Shown here: positions 7,312 through 17,256 of the stretch, one piece after another
Layout: each line of letters starts with the position of its first letter
Numbering within the stretch: position 1 is the first letter of the stretch
From: Blautia wexlerae DSM 19850
Lineage (GTDB): Bacteria > Bacillota > Clostridia > Lachnospirales > Lachnospiraceae
Assembly: GCF_025148125.1 (NCBI RefSeq)
Contig: NZ_CP102267.1
Span: 1,238,001-1,302,000, forward strand
Reading direction: 5' to 3'
DNA length: 64,000 bases
Made by a program: the position numbers and the translations under genes
Notes under the pieces: model-generated
Database searches by the model: none
Told to the model about the DNA's origin: nothing
The model's input: only the letters and a program-made list of their open reading frames with translations

Positions 7312-10300
7312 ATGAAGAAAAAGAAAAAAAAAAAAAATCTTATATCAGTTAATATTCTCAGCTTTTCTATTATTTAGTAATGCCTATCTTGTAAAAGCTA
7401 ATTCAGATATATTATCACAAGATTCAACAGGGAAATACTGTATTAATACAGAACAAGATTATTATAATTTTATCGAAAATATACAAAATTATAATAATAA
7501 AACGGTTATACTATGTAATGACATTGACATTTCAGATGTTCCAGAAGCAACATCTAGTTTTGGCGGCATATTGAACGGAAAAGGACACACCATTACATAT
7601 GCTTCAAAAGAAGCAAAAGAAAACATTGCTGTATTTCCTTTTCGTATAAATGACAATGGAATTGTAGAAAATATAAATGTACAAATTGATGAATCATATG
7701 CATATAATAGCGAAACAGATGAATTTCAAACTGTCTTTTCGCAATGTGATGGAATTGCAAAAGGAATAACAATTAAAGGAAACGTAACTTGTATTTATGA
7801 CGATGAAGATGAAGATGTTTCAATAGGTGCAATCGAGGGAAATGGAACTTTAATGGATTCTTCCATAGCGATAACTTACGATTTGCAGAGTGAAAAAACA
7901 ATCGAAGAAATAGCTGAGGATATTGTTGAGAATGATTTAGAATTTGAATTTTGTCAATTAGGAACAACTTATGCTGGAATAACTTACCAAAATTGTATAG
8001 GATATGGACAGTATTCGGAAGCAATAAAGTCATTAGCAGATGAACTGGAACCCAAAATAGAAGATAATACATGGGGAAATCTATGTGTTTCATTTACACG
8101 AAAAAGTTTTTCTAGTACGTCAGCAAGTGCAACCAATTGTTATTATGATAAAGAAAATATGCCAGACATTAAAATCAGGTCTGAATATATTGCAAATAGA
8201 GATAATAATAAAGAGTTTCCTAATTATGCTGATTTTGGCAAAACTACGTCTGAAATGAAAAACCAGGGAACTTATGAAGGGTTTGACTTTAATAAAAAAT
8301 GGACTATTTCCCCAGAAGATAATAATGGCTATCCATATTATAATCTACAAACCGAAGAAATAACTCTTAAAGTTCAGGCTTCCACTGAACCTAAAGTATG
8401 GAGTACAAGCGTACCCAGAGATTATAATCGTTTTGTTGATTATGCTAAAAATTATCATTTCCCATATCAAGTAGATATTATAGATGGTGAAAAAAAGAAT
8501 ATTTACGATGACGGTAATAATAATGTTGTAAATGTGATAGGTGTAAAATTTACAGATTTAACTGATGAACAACAATCTATTATTGAAAAATATGGTATAG
8601 AAGTAGTTTTGCCATCTGATGATGTAAAGAAAGATATAAAATCTGCTACAATTGATACGAGTTTTTTAGGCGAACGTCCATTAAGCGTAGAATGGATTAA
8701 TATGCCTATTTTGAAATTTAAAGATGGAAAAGAAGAACAAGCAGAAGAAGATGGGTATAGTTTCAAAGTTGAAGTAGTTGACGGTACTGGTGAAGTTGTA
8801 GACAATGGAGCTAAGGGAAACTCAAGTAATCCAAGTCATTGGCCATCTTACTATGAAAAAGCTAAAAAGGCTTGTAACATTATTATGAACTATTGCCAAA
8901 ATAAAAATGCCTTTGGATCTAAAGAATCCCCATCCTATGAAAATACAGATATTTGGGCCATTTTTACAGCAGCTAGATGCGGCTATATTCCATATGGAGA
9001 TACAAATTATTTTGACAAATGGTTTGCAAATACCAAAGAGTATTTGCAGTTACTTAAAAATCAGGGAACTGATGTTTCTCAATGGAAGACAACAGAACTT
9101 TCAAAATTAATTTTAGCTATTGAAGCTATTGGATATGATCCAAGGGACATTTCGTCTGTAGACCTTCTTTCGGCAGTTGGATCAAGAAAAAGCACAGAAC
9201 TTACTTATACAACTGTATATGCTATTAATGCAATAAAAGCAGGTGGGTATACCGCTGACACTTTTAAAGATACAGAACTTAACCAATGGGCACATGATAC
9301 AGCAAAAGCTTTGTCAAATGCCGAAGACAAAATTTTTGCAAATGCCGACAATACCATAGGATGGCAGCCACTTATTTTCTGGTACAAAAAGCCTGGTTAC
9401 GATGATGTAACAGAAGCTGTAGACAAGGCATTACATAAGCTTCCAGCAATTGCACAACGTTCAACAGGTTCATTCTGTACACCAGGATTTGAAACAGGAT
9501 GTATGTCTTATGGAAACAACGCATGGAATGATGCACAGGCAATGCTTTTTGCAGGAACGTTTGGTGTAAATGTTTTAGATTCTTCCAGTGGATATACTAA
9601 GAATGGAAACAATATTCTTGATGCATTCTTTGATCTGGTAGATGTAGATGATGTTCTTGACGGAAGTATTCATGGATTCACAAATTATGATGTTCCGCAG
9701 ATTGCACGTGGTCTGGATGCATTTATCAGACAATATGAAAAAACATCCAGCTTCTGGGAATTTACAGACGTAACCGTTCCAACCAGATCCGTTAACGACA
9801 TGATCCTTGCCCTTAACGATAACAGTTCGAAAGAAGACATCAAAGCAGCGAGAGAGGCTTACGATAAATTAGATGAAACTCACAAGGCAATCTTTAACAA
9901 GGATACACTCAGAAAGCTTCTTGCAGCAGAGACTGGTTCAGGTAATTCTATTGAAAAAGCTATGGCAGCCATTGATGCGATCCCAGCAGCGGATAAGCTG
10001 ACAATGGATGACAAGGCGGCTGTAGAGAAAGCAAGAACTCTTTATAATTCACTGAATGATGAAGAGAAATCTGTAATTACAAATTACTCTAAGCTGACTG
10101 AAGCAGAGGCTAAGATCAGAGAACTCGAGAAACAGCAGGAGCAGAAAGATAAGGATAAGAAAGCGGCAGAGAAGGTTATCGCTGATATTGATGCGCTTCC
10201 TTCTTCTTCTGAACTGACTCTTGATCCGTATGTTCTGCAGCTTCTTGACCGCGTACAGGCAGAGTACAATGCTCTTACGGATGCGCAGAAGGCTCTGGTT

Positions 10301-12586
10301 ACGAATTACAGTACGTTACAGTATCTGAGAAATCTGATCCCTGATCTGAAGGCTGCGGCTGCAGTTGTTGATAAGATCAAGGCGATCGGTGAGGTTACTT
10401 CCGATAATTATCTGAAGAAACAGGCTCTTGTAGTGGAAGCCAGAACGGCTTATGATGCCCTGACAGCAGATCAGAAGAAGCGTGTGACAAACTATGCAGA
10501 GCTTGAAAAAGCGGAGTTGTTTATCAGCAGACAGAGTACGGATGAGAAGGTTGCTTATGTGATCTCCTTTATCGATGAACTGAATATCACTACTTCATCT
10601 TCAGGTGCTCTTTCTGACGGACCTCTGAGACTGACAGAGAAGAATAACAATGTTCCGACAGAGAAAATCTGGAATGACTGGAAGGCTTATGTGGTAAATG
10701 CAAGAGCATTGTATGATACGCTTGATGACCAGCAGAAAGCCCAGGTTACAAATACAGCTTCTCTGGAGAAAGCAGAAGGTTATATTTACCAGCTGAAAGC
10801 CGATGCGCTCAAGGCAATGCTTAAAGCACTCCCGGATGCGCAGACAGTACGAGGATATGAGGCACCTCAGCCGACTACAGTTCCATCAGCACAGGAGGCA
10901 GCTTCTGTTGAAGAGGAACAGGCGGTACCGGCACAGTCTGAGGAATCTGATTTCTCAGATGGAAGTGCGGACGCATTCAGCAGTGATGAAGTTGAGGAGC
11001 AGGCAGCTGAGACAGTGGATATCCCTCAGGCAGAATCAGCTGAAGATACTGAAGATGTCCAGACAGATGTTGATTTCTCCTCTGATGAAGAAGTTCCGGC
11101 AGCAGGTGATACCTCTAAGCGTGAACTTACAGAAGCAGAGCTGAAACAGATTGCAGAAGCCAAGAATGCTTATGACAGATTAACAGAAACAGAAGAGAAG
11201 AAATTCAGAAGCGAGAACACCGCACTGGTTGAGAATATGGAGAAGCTTCTTGCCATGGCACTGACTTATGAGAAAGGCCAGAGTGCATATCAGCAGTTCT
11301 TCGCAGATGAAGCAGCACAGATTTATGCAACAGTAAAAGATCACCCGGTAGACAGAGATTCCTACGCAGATGTTAAGGCTTTCCTTGACCGTTATGCTAA
11401 GGATTATCAGGGACAGGAAGATGCCATGGCAGGCCTGAAAGTCAAAGTCGGCAGTCAGGAGATGACTTTTGCAGAGGTTATCGCAGCACTGACGGCACAG
11501 GCTGACAAGGCAGGTAAGGACATTTCAGATGCACAGCAGGCAGATGAGTGGATCAGCAATCTTCCGACTGCTGTTACCAAAGAGAACATTGCAAATGTAG
11601 AAGCAGAGCTTGCAGCACTTCAGAAGCTGATCGACGGCATGAGTGTGGAAGGCAAGTCCTATATGTGGAATGCGAAGCAGTTAGGGCTGATCAAGACGAT
11701 CGTGGCAGATTACCACATTGAACTTGCGGGCAAACAGGGTGCATTTAAGGCAGATATGCCTGCAGATCTTCAGACAAAGGCAATCAACTATAAGACTGTC
11801 CAGATCAGCTGGAGCAGCGTGGATAACGCAGACGGATACATGGTATACCGCAGAACTGCAGACAGCGGATGGAAGAAGATCGCATCCCGGGTAACAGACA
11901 TTTCCTATAAGGATCAGAAAGCAGTTACAGGAACAACCTATTATTATACTGTTAAGGCGTACTCTTACGCATGGGGCGAGATGACTGTAAGCAGCTATGA
12001 CAAAGATGGTGTTGCAGGAAAAGCCAGACTTGGCAAAGTAAAGATTGCTACGGCAAATTCTGAAAGCTACAGTACGATCCGCGTAACATGGAATAAGGTT
12101 TCCGGTGCAAATGGATACAGAGTATACCGTTCCACTTCAAAGGATGGCAAGTATACAGCGATTGGTTCCACTGCAAAGAACAGCGCAGTTACATTCCTAG
12201 ATAAGAAAGCAGTTACCGGTAAGACTTATTATTACAAAGTACGTGCTTACCGCAATGTAAGCGGAAAGAAAGTATACGGAAGCTATTCAGCAACAGAGAA
12301 AGCAAAGGCAGTACTTTCTGCTCCGACCCTGTCCGCAGGCTCAACTTCAAAGACAGCAGTGCTTGAATGGAGTAAGGTAAAGGGTGCCGATGGCTATCAG
12401 GTATATGCCAGCGATTCCCAAAATGGTACCTATACCCGCATAAAGATCACCAAAGGTACAGGTGCGACAGACGAGAGCCTCCTCACCGGAAAGACCCGTT
12501 ACTATAAAGTACGTGCTTACAGAAAAGTAAACGGAAAAGCAGTTTATGGCTCTTTCTCAAAGATTAAAAAAGTAACTGTTAAATAA
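7312..12586 (+). CDS. Giant secreted protein: beta-helix-like region, intrinsic-factor-like alpha/alpha domain, helical repeats, fibronectin-like domains (frame broken at A14)
   Basis: The long frame is open from just after an A14 run at 7324-7337 to 12586. Its own signal peptide (ILYQLIFSAFLLFSNA) has no start codon in frame. The only suitable ATG, at 7312 (MKKKKK), is in the other frame, and one A fewer would join them; a TTG at 7571 would omit the signal peptide. Regions: GLUG/beta-helix-like, about 7560-8350; an all-alpha domain at about 8847-9770 (TDIWAIFTAARCGY, TELSKLILAIEAIGYDP, YTTVYAINAIKAGGY) resembling the toroid of intrinsic factor; four or more helical repeats (YNSLNDEEKSVITNYSKL) with an acidic insert at 10890-11110; and three fibronectin III-like domains (YYYKVRAYR) at 11770-12583. 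There is no LPXTG motif. It presumably binds corrinoid or displays partner proteins. Confidence 0.75.
7324..7337. repeat. A14 homopolymer that separates the start codon from the signal-peptide frame
   Basis: Fourteen consecutive A follow ATGAAGAAAAAG. A13 would put ATG 7312 in frame with the 1750-residue protein; A14 leads to a TAG at 7375. Confidence 0.9.
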
Positions 12587-12594
12587 TAAAATCA

Positions 12595-12625
12595 GTATGC
12601 AGTGTGTTATCAACACACTGCATAC
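12595..12625 (+). terminator. Intergenic hairpin without a T tail
   Basis: GTATGCAGTGTGTT-atc-AACACACTGCATAC is a strong perfect stem, but CCCCAAAAG follows instead of a T run. It is more likely an RNA processing or stability element than a terminator. Confidence 0.5.
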
Positions 12626-12644
12626 CCCAAAAGAAGGTAAGAGA

Positions 12645-13115
12645 ATGAAAAAAGCATTTATAATTATAATTTTATGTATGATTTTGCAAATTTTTACAGT
12701 TACTGTATATGCAAATGATAGCAATGTAAATATTGTAAGCGCTGATAATTATGAATCACGGGAATTTAATCAATGGAAGCGCGCTAAGTATGATTTTTCA
12801 TTTAATGTATCTACCGAAAAGAAAACTATAAAGGCATTATGTAGTGCTGTGTTAACTGCAACTGGAACAGCAATTGGATCTTGCGGAGGTGAAGGAGCAG
12901 CTATAGCAGGAAGTGCAATTGGAGCGGGAATTTCTTCTTATGCGAGTGATTGTATAGAGGAACATTACAGTAAATTCAAAAAAAAGGGATATGGTACTTC
13001 AATTACAGCTATGTATGGTTCAAAATTGCGCGTGATTATATCAATATATTCAGATTCAGCAAGAACAAAATTAGTTTCTGAATATAAAATGTCTACAGAT
13101 TCCTATCCTGTATAA
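12645..13115 (+). CDS. Small exported protein with a glycine/alanine-rich hydrophobic segment, unknown function
   Basis: A 156-aa protein starting at the ATG at 12645, which has GAAGG about 9 nt upstream; the longer frame from 12597 would start inside the hairpin. It has a classical signal peptide (KKAFIIIILCMILQIFTVTVYA). Around residues 68-105 is a Gly/Ala-rich stretch (ATGTAIGSCGGEGAAIAGSA) like a glycine zipper, then a basic C-terminal part (HYSKFKKKGYG, SIYSDSARTKLV). I do not recognise the family. The composition resembles bacteriocin-like or pore-type peptides, but also some surface-layer accessory proteins. It is AT-rich compared with the operon genes on either side. Confidence 0.7.
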   Translation: MKKAFIIIILCMILQIFTVTVYANDSNVNIVSADNYESREFNQWKRAKYDFSFNVSTEKKTIKALCSAVLTATGTAIGSCGGEGAAIAGSAIGAGISSYASDCIEEHYSKFKKKGYGTSITAMYGSKLRVIISIYSDSARTKLVSEYKMSTDSYPV

Positions 13116-13124
13116 TTTATATAT

Positions 13125-13346
13125 ATGAATAAAATAAAAATATTTTTGCTGACTATTTCATTAATGTTTTTGGCGAGCCTGGCAGCTATATTTATATCAA
13201 GAGAATTTATATTCCACAATAAAATTTCAGATTTGAGCTGCCTGTTAAACATATGGAAAGATACTTATGGATGGAATTTTCTGATAAATGTAATAATCGC
13301 TCTGATAATTGCTGCAAAATTTGGAAAGAATGATACAAAAAAATAA
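13125..13346 (+). CDS. Small two-helix membrane protein, unknown function
   Basis: A 73-aa protein starting 9 nt after the preceding stop, so it is co-transcribed with it. It has two predicted membrane helices (IFLLTISLMFLASLAAIFI and FLINVIIALIIAAKF) and a short lysine-rich tail. It is AT-rich like its partner. A pairing of exported small protein and membrane protein could reflect toxin and immunity, or a secretion accessory pair. Nothing in the sequence decides between these. Confidence 0.65.
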   Translation: MNKIKIFLLTISLMFLASLAAIFISREFIFHNKISDLSCLLNIWKDTYGWNFLINVIIALIIAAKFGKNDTKK

Positions 13347-13370
13347 GGCAGATGTCCTTTCTACCTGCTA

Positions 13371-13435
13371 TATGACAGGGGGAGAGTCATCTGTCATTTT
13401 GTAATTTCAGGAATTGCGGGTGCTATTTTACCCGG
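13371..13435 (+). other. Two small hairpins before the next operon gene
   Basis: ATGACAG...CTGTCAT (13371-13398) and CGGGT...ACCCG (13418-13435) are each followed by modest T stretches (TTTTG, TTTTTTAG). They may be weak terminators or spacers that isolate the two AT-rich small genes. Confidence 0.35.
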
Positions 13436-13471
13436 ATGTAATTTTTTAGATTAAAAACGCGGAGGAAACAA

Positions 13472-16009
13472 ATGAATAAACAATGGATGGCACTGCTTCT
13501 CAGTACAGGAATTGCTGTGACCGCATGTCCTGTACCCGCAGCCCAGATGCCACCGGCTGAGCAGATACACGGGGAGGCAGAAGAAACTTCTGTCCCTGTA
13601 CAGCATGATGATTCTGACGACAGAGAAACTGCGAATGAATTCCAGTCTGACACCGAACCATCTCAGTCAGAGACAGACGATGGCGCGGCCGGAAATGAAG
13701 AAGAAAATAATGAAGCCGGTGAAGAAAAGCTGGATATACCAGCCATGATTTCCTGTATTCAGGAAGCAGCGGCGCTCGAAGAAATTGATCTGTCCTCAGA
13801 AACGGTCTCGAAGTTCTTTCTTGCCAGTGACACCTATGACAGTCTGACAGAAGAGGAGCAGGCAGAAATTGATGCCGGAGTCAAAGAGGCTCTTGAAACT
13901 GTCCGAAACCGTATTGCGGCACTGATTTCTTCTGACAGTGGAGTGACCGCCACGGGAAATCCCTGGTATGTGCAGACCCATGTGCAGGAGAACCCGGATC
14001 AGGAACAGACTATACAGGAGCTCTCCGAAGCATATCCGGGGACTCTTCCACAGCTTCTTTATGATATAAATATTTCCTATACGGATATCCGTACAGGAGA
14101 AAGCTATCAGCCAATGACGATGATCTCTCTGACATTTCCTGTCCCGGATGGATATGAGAGTCTGACGAAACCGAGGGTTCTTAGAAGTACCGGGGATTCG
14201 TTTATGGAACTGACCCCTCAGACGACAGAAGATAACCGATTCTATCTGGACAGTGCCAGAACTTTAAACCATCTGATCATTGCTGACTTTCCCGCAGGAC
14301 TTCAGGGAATCTCTCTTAACAGTAAATCCGTTAAGATCAACCGGGGGCAGAAATACACCCTGAAGGTGGTTCCGATACCGGAATCGGTTACGGAAGAGTA
14401 TACAGTGACATGGAAAAGCAGTGACACTTCTGTTGCGAAAGTAAGCAAAAAGGGAGTTGTCACAGCAGTAAAGAATGGCAAAGCTACGATTACCGCTTCT
14501 GTAACACAACACCCGGAAATGACGGCCTCCTGTAAGGTAACGGTCATGCAGGGAGCAAATGCCCTGAAGAAATCGGTCAGTCAGGTTATGGCAGAGACCA
14601 GCGCCTATATGCGTGCAACAGATACCAATCCTTCTGTTGGCAGCGAATGGTATGTGCTTGGGCTGGCAAGAGGCGGTTTAAGCCTGAAGGAGAAATATTT
14701 CTCTACCTATTATAATCACACGGCAAATTATATCGAGGAAAAGAAGGGAATCCTTACCAATACCTCCAAATATACAGAATATTCCAAGAGAATCCTGGTC
14801 CTGACCTCGGAGGGGAAGGATGCCCGCAATGTGGGGGGTTACAATCTGTTTCAATATATCTCTGATCTCAGCCTTGTGAAGGAACAGGGATTAAACGGCC
14901 CGATCTGGGCACTCCTTGCCCTTAACTGCCACCCGGAATATTCTTTCCCGGAGAACCCGTCTGCGAAGGAGCAGAATTCGGAATCTGCGCTGGTGAATTT
15001 CCTGCTGCAGAGTGAACTCCCGGGTGGCGGATGGACGCTGATGGGGAGTAATGCAGATTCTGATATCACCGGCATGACACTGCAGGCGCTGGCACCGTAT
15101 TATCATAAATCAGGTTATGAGAATGTGACTGCTGCCATTGACAGAGGGCTGAATAAATTGTCGGAAATGCAGAACGACAGCGGTGGATATTCCACGATGG
15201 GTGTGGAGACAGAGGAGTCCTGTGCACAGATCATCACGGCTTTATGCAGCCTTGGGATTGACCCGGAGACGGATTCGCGTTTCATCAAGGGCGGCCACTG
15301 GACAATAGAGAATCTTCTTTCCTATCATATCGATGGAAGTGGATTTATGCATGTAAAGGCGGGTGCCGGAAATAACGGCGGGGCGGCAGCAGGCACTCTG
15401 GACGGGATGGCTACGGAGCAGGGATATTACGCACTGGTTGCCTACCAGCGCCTGAAGGATGGCAAGACGAGCCTTTATGATATGTCAGATGTGAGTATCA
15501 AAAAAGGTGGCAAGGGAGATGGTTCCGGTACCGGTCTGAAAGAACCCACGCCGATTCCTACCCCGACGCCGGTTCCTGCCACAACACCGTCAGGCGGCAA
15601 TACGAAAACGCCGGGTGGATCCGGGAAATCTCTGGGTGGTAAGTCTTCCGGCAGCAAAAGCTCCACGGGTTCCGAAAGCTCAGGAAAGGATAGTGGCTCC
15701 GGTTCAAAGGATTCTAAAAACAGTAAATCAAAGAACAGTAAGTCATCAAAGGATAAGAATTCCGGCGGCTGGGATTTCGAAGCAGAGCCTTATACAGAGT
15801 CGGAAGAGACTTCACAGATGGATACCGGTGAGGATGGATATCAGGAAACTGCCGGGGAGAGTGGAACCGGAAGTCTGACCTCAAAGAAGAAAGAATATGG
15901 TATGATCTTTGGTTTTGCGGCAGGCGGTGCTCTGGCGGGAGGACTGGCAGGCAGCGGCATTAAGGCCGGAGTGAGGGCTCTTATTAAGAAGCGGAGGAAG
16001 AAGAAATGA
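13472..16009 (+). CDS. Membrane-anchored surface protein with Big_2 and intrinsic-factor-like alpha/alpha domain
   Basis: An 845-aa protein with GGAGG 6 nt before the ATG. The N-terminal export signal ends in VTAC, which could also be a lipobox (C19). An acidic low-complexity stretch follows, then a bacterial Ig-like Big_2 domain (residues about 280-360; WKSSDTSVAKVSKKGVVTAV). Next is an all-alpha toroid-like domain (about 365-670; WYVLGLARGGLS, GPIWALLALNCHPEY, DITGMTLQALAPYY, ESCAQIITALCSLGIDP) of the prenyltransferase/cobalamin-binding type. A Pro-Thr and Ser-Gly linker precedes a C-terminal membrane helix with a KKRRKKK tail. The arrangement suggests a tethered corrinoid-binding subunit whose beta partner is the next gene, with which it overlaps by ATGA. 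Confidence 0.78.
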   Translation: MNKQWMALLLSTGIAVTACPVPAAQMPPAEQIHGEAEETSVPVQHDDSDDRETANEFQSDTEPSQSETDDGAAGNEEENNEAGEEKLDIPAMISCIQEAAALEEIDLSSETVSKFFLASDTYDSLTEEEQAEIDAGVKEALETVRNRIAALISSDSGVTATGNPWYVQTHVQENPDQEQTIQELSEAYPGTLPQLLYDINISYTDIRTGESYQPMTMISLTFPVPDGYESLTKPRVLRSTGDSFMELTPQTTEDNRFYLDSARTLNHLIIADFPAGLQGISLNSKSVKINRGQKYTLKVVPIPESVTEEYTVTWKSSDTSVAKVSKKGVVTAVKNGKATITASVTQHPEMTASCKVTVMQGANALKKSVSQVMAETSAYMRATDTNPSVGSEWYVLGLARGGLSLKEKYFSTYYNHTANYIEEKKGILTNTSKYTEYSKRILVLTSEGKDARNVGGYNLFQYISDLSLVKEQGLNGPIWALLALNCHPEYSFPENPSAKEQNSESALVNFLLQSELPGGGWTLMGSNADSDITGMTLQALAPYYHKSGYENVTAAIDRGLNKLSEMQNDSGGYSTMGVETEESCAQIITALCSLGIDPETDSRFIKGGHWTIENLLSYHIDGSGFMHVKAGAGNNGGAAAGTLDGMATEQGYYALVAYQRLKDGKTSLYDMSDVSIKKGGKGDGSGTGLKEPTPIPTPTPVPATTPSGGNTKTPGGSGKSLGGKSSGSKSSTGSESSGKDSGSGSKDSKNSKSKNSKSSKDKNSGGWDFEAEPYTESEETSQMDTGEDGYQETAGESGTGSLTSKKKEYGMIFGFAAGGALAGGLAGSGIKAGVRALIKKRRKKK

Positions 16010-17256
16010 GGATAAAGAAAAAGGGACTTGCCCTGTGGCTTGCACTGTTTCTGGGGGTAAGTTCGCTCTCAGGTTGTGGCGGCGGGGATGACGGCATGAC
16101 ACAGCTTTCCGAAAAAGGAGCTGAGATCTTAAACAGCACGGAGGAAGATTCTGATACAGATGTGGAACCTTTGAAGCAGAAAACAAAGCTTCCTGAGGAC
16201 GGAATCATCACCCAGGCACAGATGGAAACGATCGCCGGAAAGGACGAAAAGTATTATTTTACCGGAAAAACGGACAGCGGGATCAGTTATAAATGGACTT
16301 ACAATGGAAGCCAGATTCAGAATCCGGTGGAGCAAAAACTTCTGGTACAGTGCAGTGAAGATGGAACAGAAGAGGTAAAGAAGCTTGCCAATGATGCGCC
16401 TTATGCGTTGAAAGTCACACTGGAGAAGATGAATCTGGCAGCGCCTGCGAAGCTGACCCTGAATCTGAAAGAAAAATGGGACGCGGATAAGGTTCTTTAC
16501 TGTCTGGAAGAAGATGGAAAGCTTTATCAGCTTGATACTGCAAAGATTACTACCAGAGAAACCGGAAAGAAAAAAACAGAGCGCACAACACTTACCTTTA
16601 ACGTGACTAAGACAGGAGGAGATTTCTATCTGATCGGCGGTTCTACCACAGGTGAATCTACGGATGAATCCGATGACAAATCCAAGGGCACTGCTGATAA
16701 TAAGGATACACAAAACGGTGAAAATTCCACTGGAAGTTCTGGCGGTCAGTCCAGCACAGATGGAAATACCAGTTCCGGACAGACAGACTCTTCCGGCGAT
16801 GGAACAGGCAATACAGACACTTCCGGTGGCGATGACAGCTCAGATACAGCCATGACCTGTACTTTCTCTATCGAGTGTTCTACGATCCTGAATAACTGGG
16901 ATGATCTGAAAGAGTCCAAGGCAGAATTTGTGCCTGCGGACGGCTGGATCCTGTATCCTTCGGAGGTGGAGTTCTATGAGGGGGAGACGGTATTTGATGT
17001 GCTGAAGCGTGTATGTAATCAGGCCGGTATTCAGATGGAGTCGGAGTGGACACCTATGTATAACAGTTATTATGTATCCGGTATCAATAACCTGTATGAG
17101 TTTGACTGTGGCAAGGATTCCGGATGGATGTACTGTGTCAACGGCTGGTATCCGAATTATGGCTGCTCGAAATATACGCTGGAGGACGGCGATACGGTAG
17201 AATGGCGTTATACCTGCAATCTTGGCAGGGATGTGGGGGATCAGTATTATGACTGA
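16006..17256 (+). CDS. DUF4430 lipoprotein, transcobalamin C-terminal-like
   Basis: A 416-aa predicted lipoprotein: signal sequence with lipobox LSGC (C24). It has a middle beta-rich region, a Ser/Gly/Asp-rich linker (about residues 215-280) and a C-terminal DUF4430 domain (about 285-416). The domain contains VEFYEGETVFDVLKRVC, YYVSGINNLYEFDCG, DSGWMYCVNGWYPNYG and EDGDTVEWRYTC. These are the hallmark blocks of the family that includes the beta domain of intrinsic factor and transcobalamin. It overlaps both neighbours by a few bases, indicating tight translational coupling with the toroid-bearing protein upstream and EcfT downstream. I infer extracellular B12 binding and delivery to the ECF transporter. 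Confidence 0.82.
   Translation: MRIKKKGLALWLALFLGVSSLSGCGGGDDGMTQLSEKGAEILNSTEEDSDTDVEPLKQKTKLPEDGIITQAQMETIAGKDEKYYFTGKTDSGISYKWTYNGSQIQNPVEQKLLVQCSEDGTEEVKKLANDAPYALKVTLEKMNLAAPAKLTLNLKEKWDADKVLYCLEEDGKLYQLDTAKITTRETGKKKTERTTLTFNVTKTGGDFYLIGGSTTGESTDESDDKSKGTADNKDTQNGENSTGSSGGQSSTDGNTSSGQTDSSGDGTGNTDTSGGDDSSDTAMTCTFSIECSTILNNWDDLKESKAEFVPADGWILYPSEVEFYEGETVFDVLKRVCNQAGIQMESEWTPMYNSYYVSGINNLYEFDCGKDSGWMYCVNGWYPNYGCSKYTLEDGDTVEWRYTCNLGRDVGDQYYD

Noticed and set aside
10803..11144. Plus-strand ORF inside the giant gene's acidic region
   Set aside because: It is an out-of-frame shadow of a repetitive Glu/Gln-rich coding stretch, rich in Arg/Gln and without a ribosome site.
12597..12644. Upstream start (ATG 12597) for the 156-aa exported protein
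   Set aside because: It lies in the hairpin and would put 16 polar residues before a perfect signal peptide. ATG 12645 has its own ribosome site.
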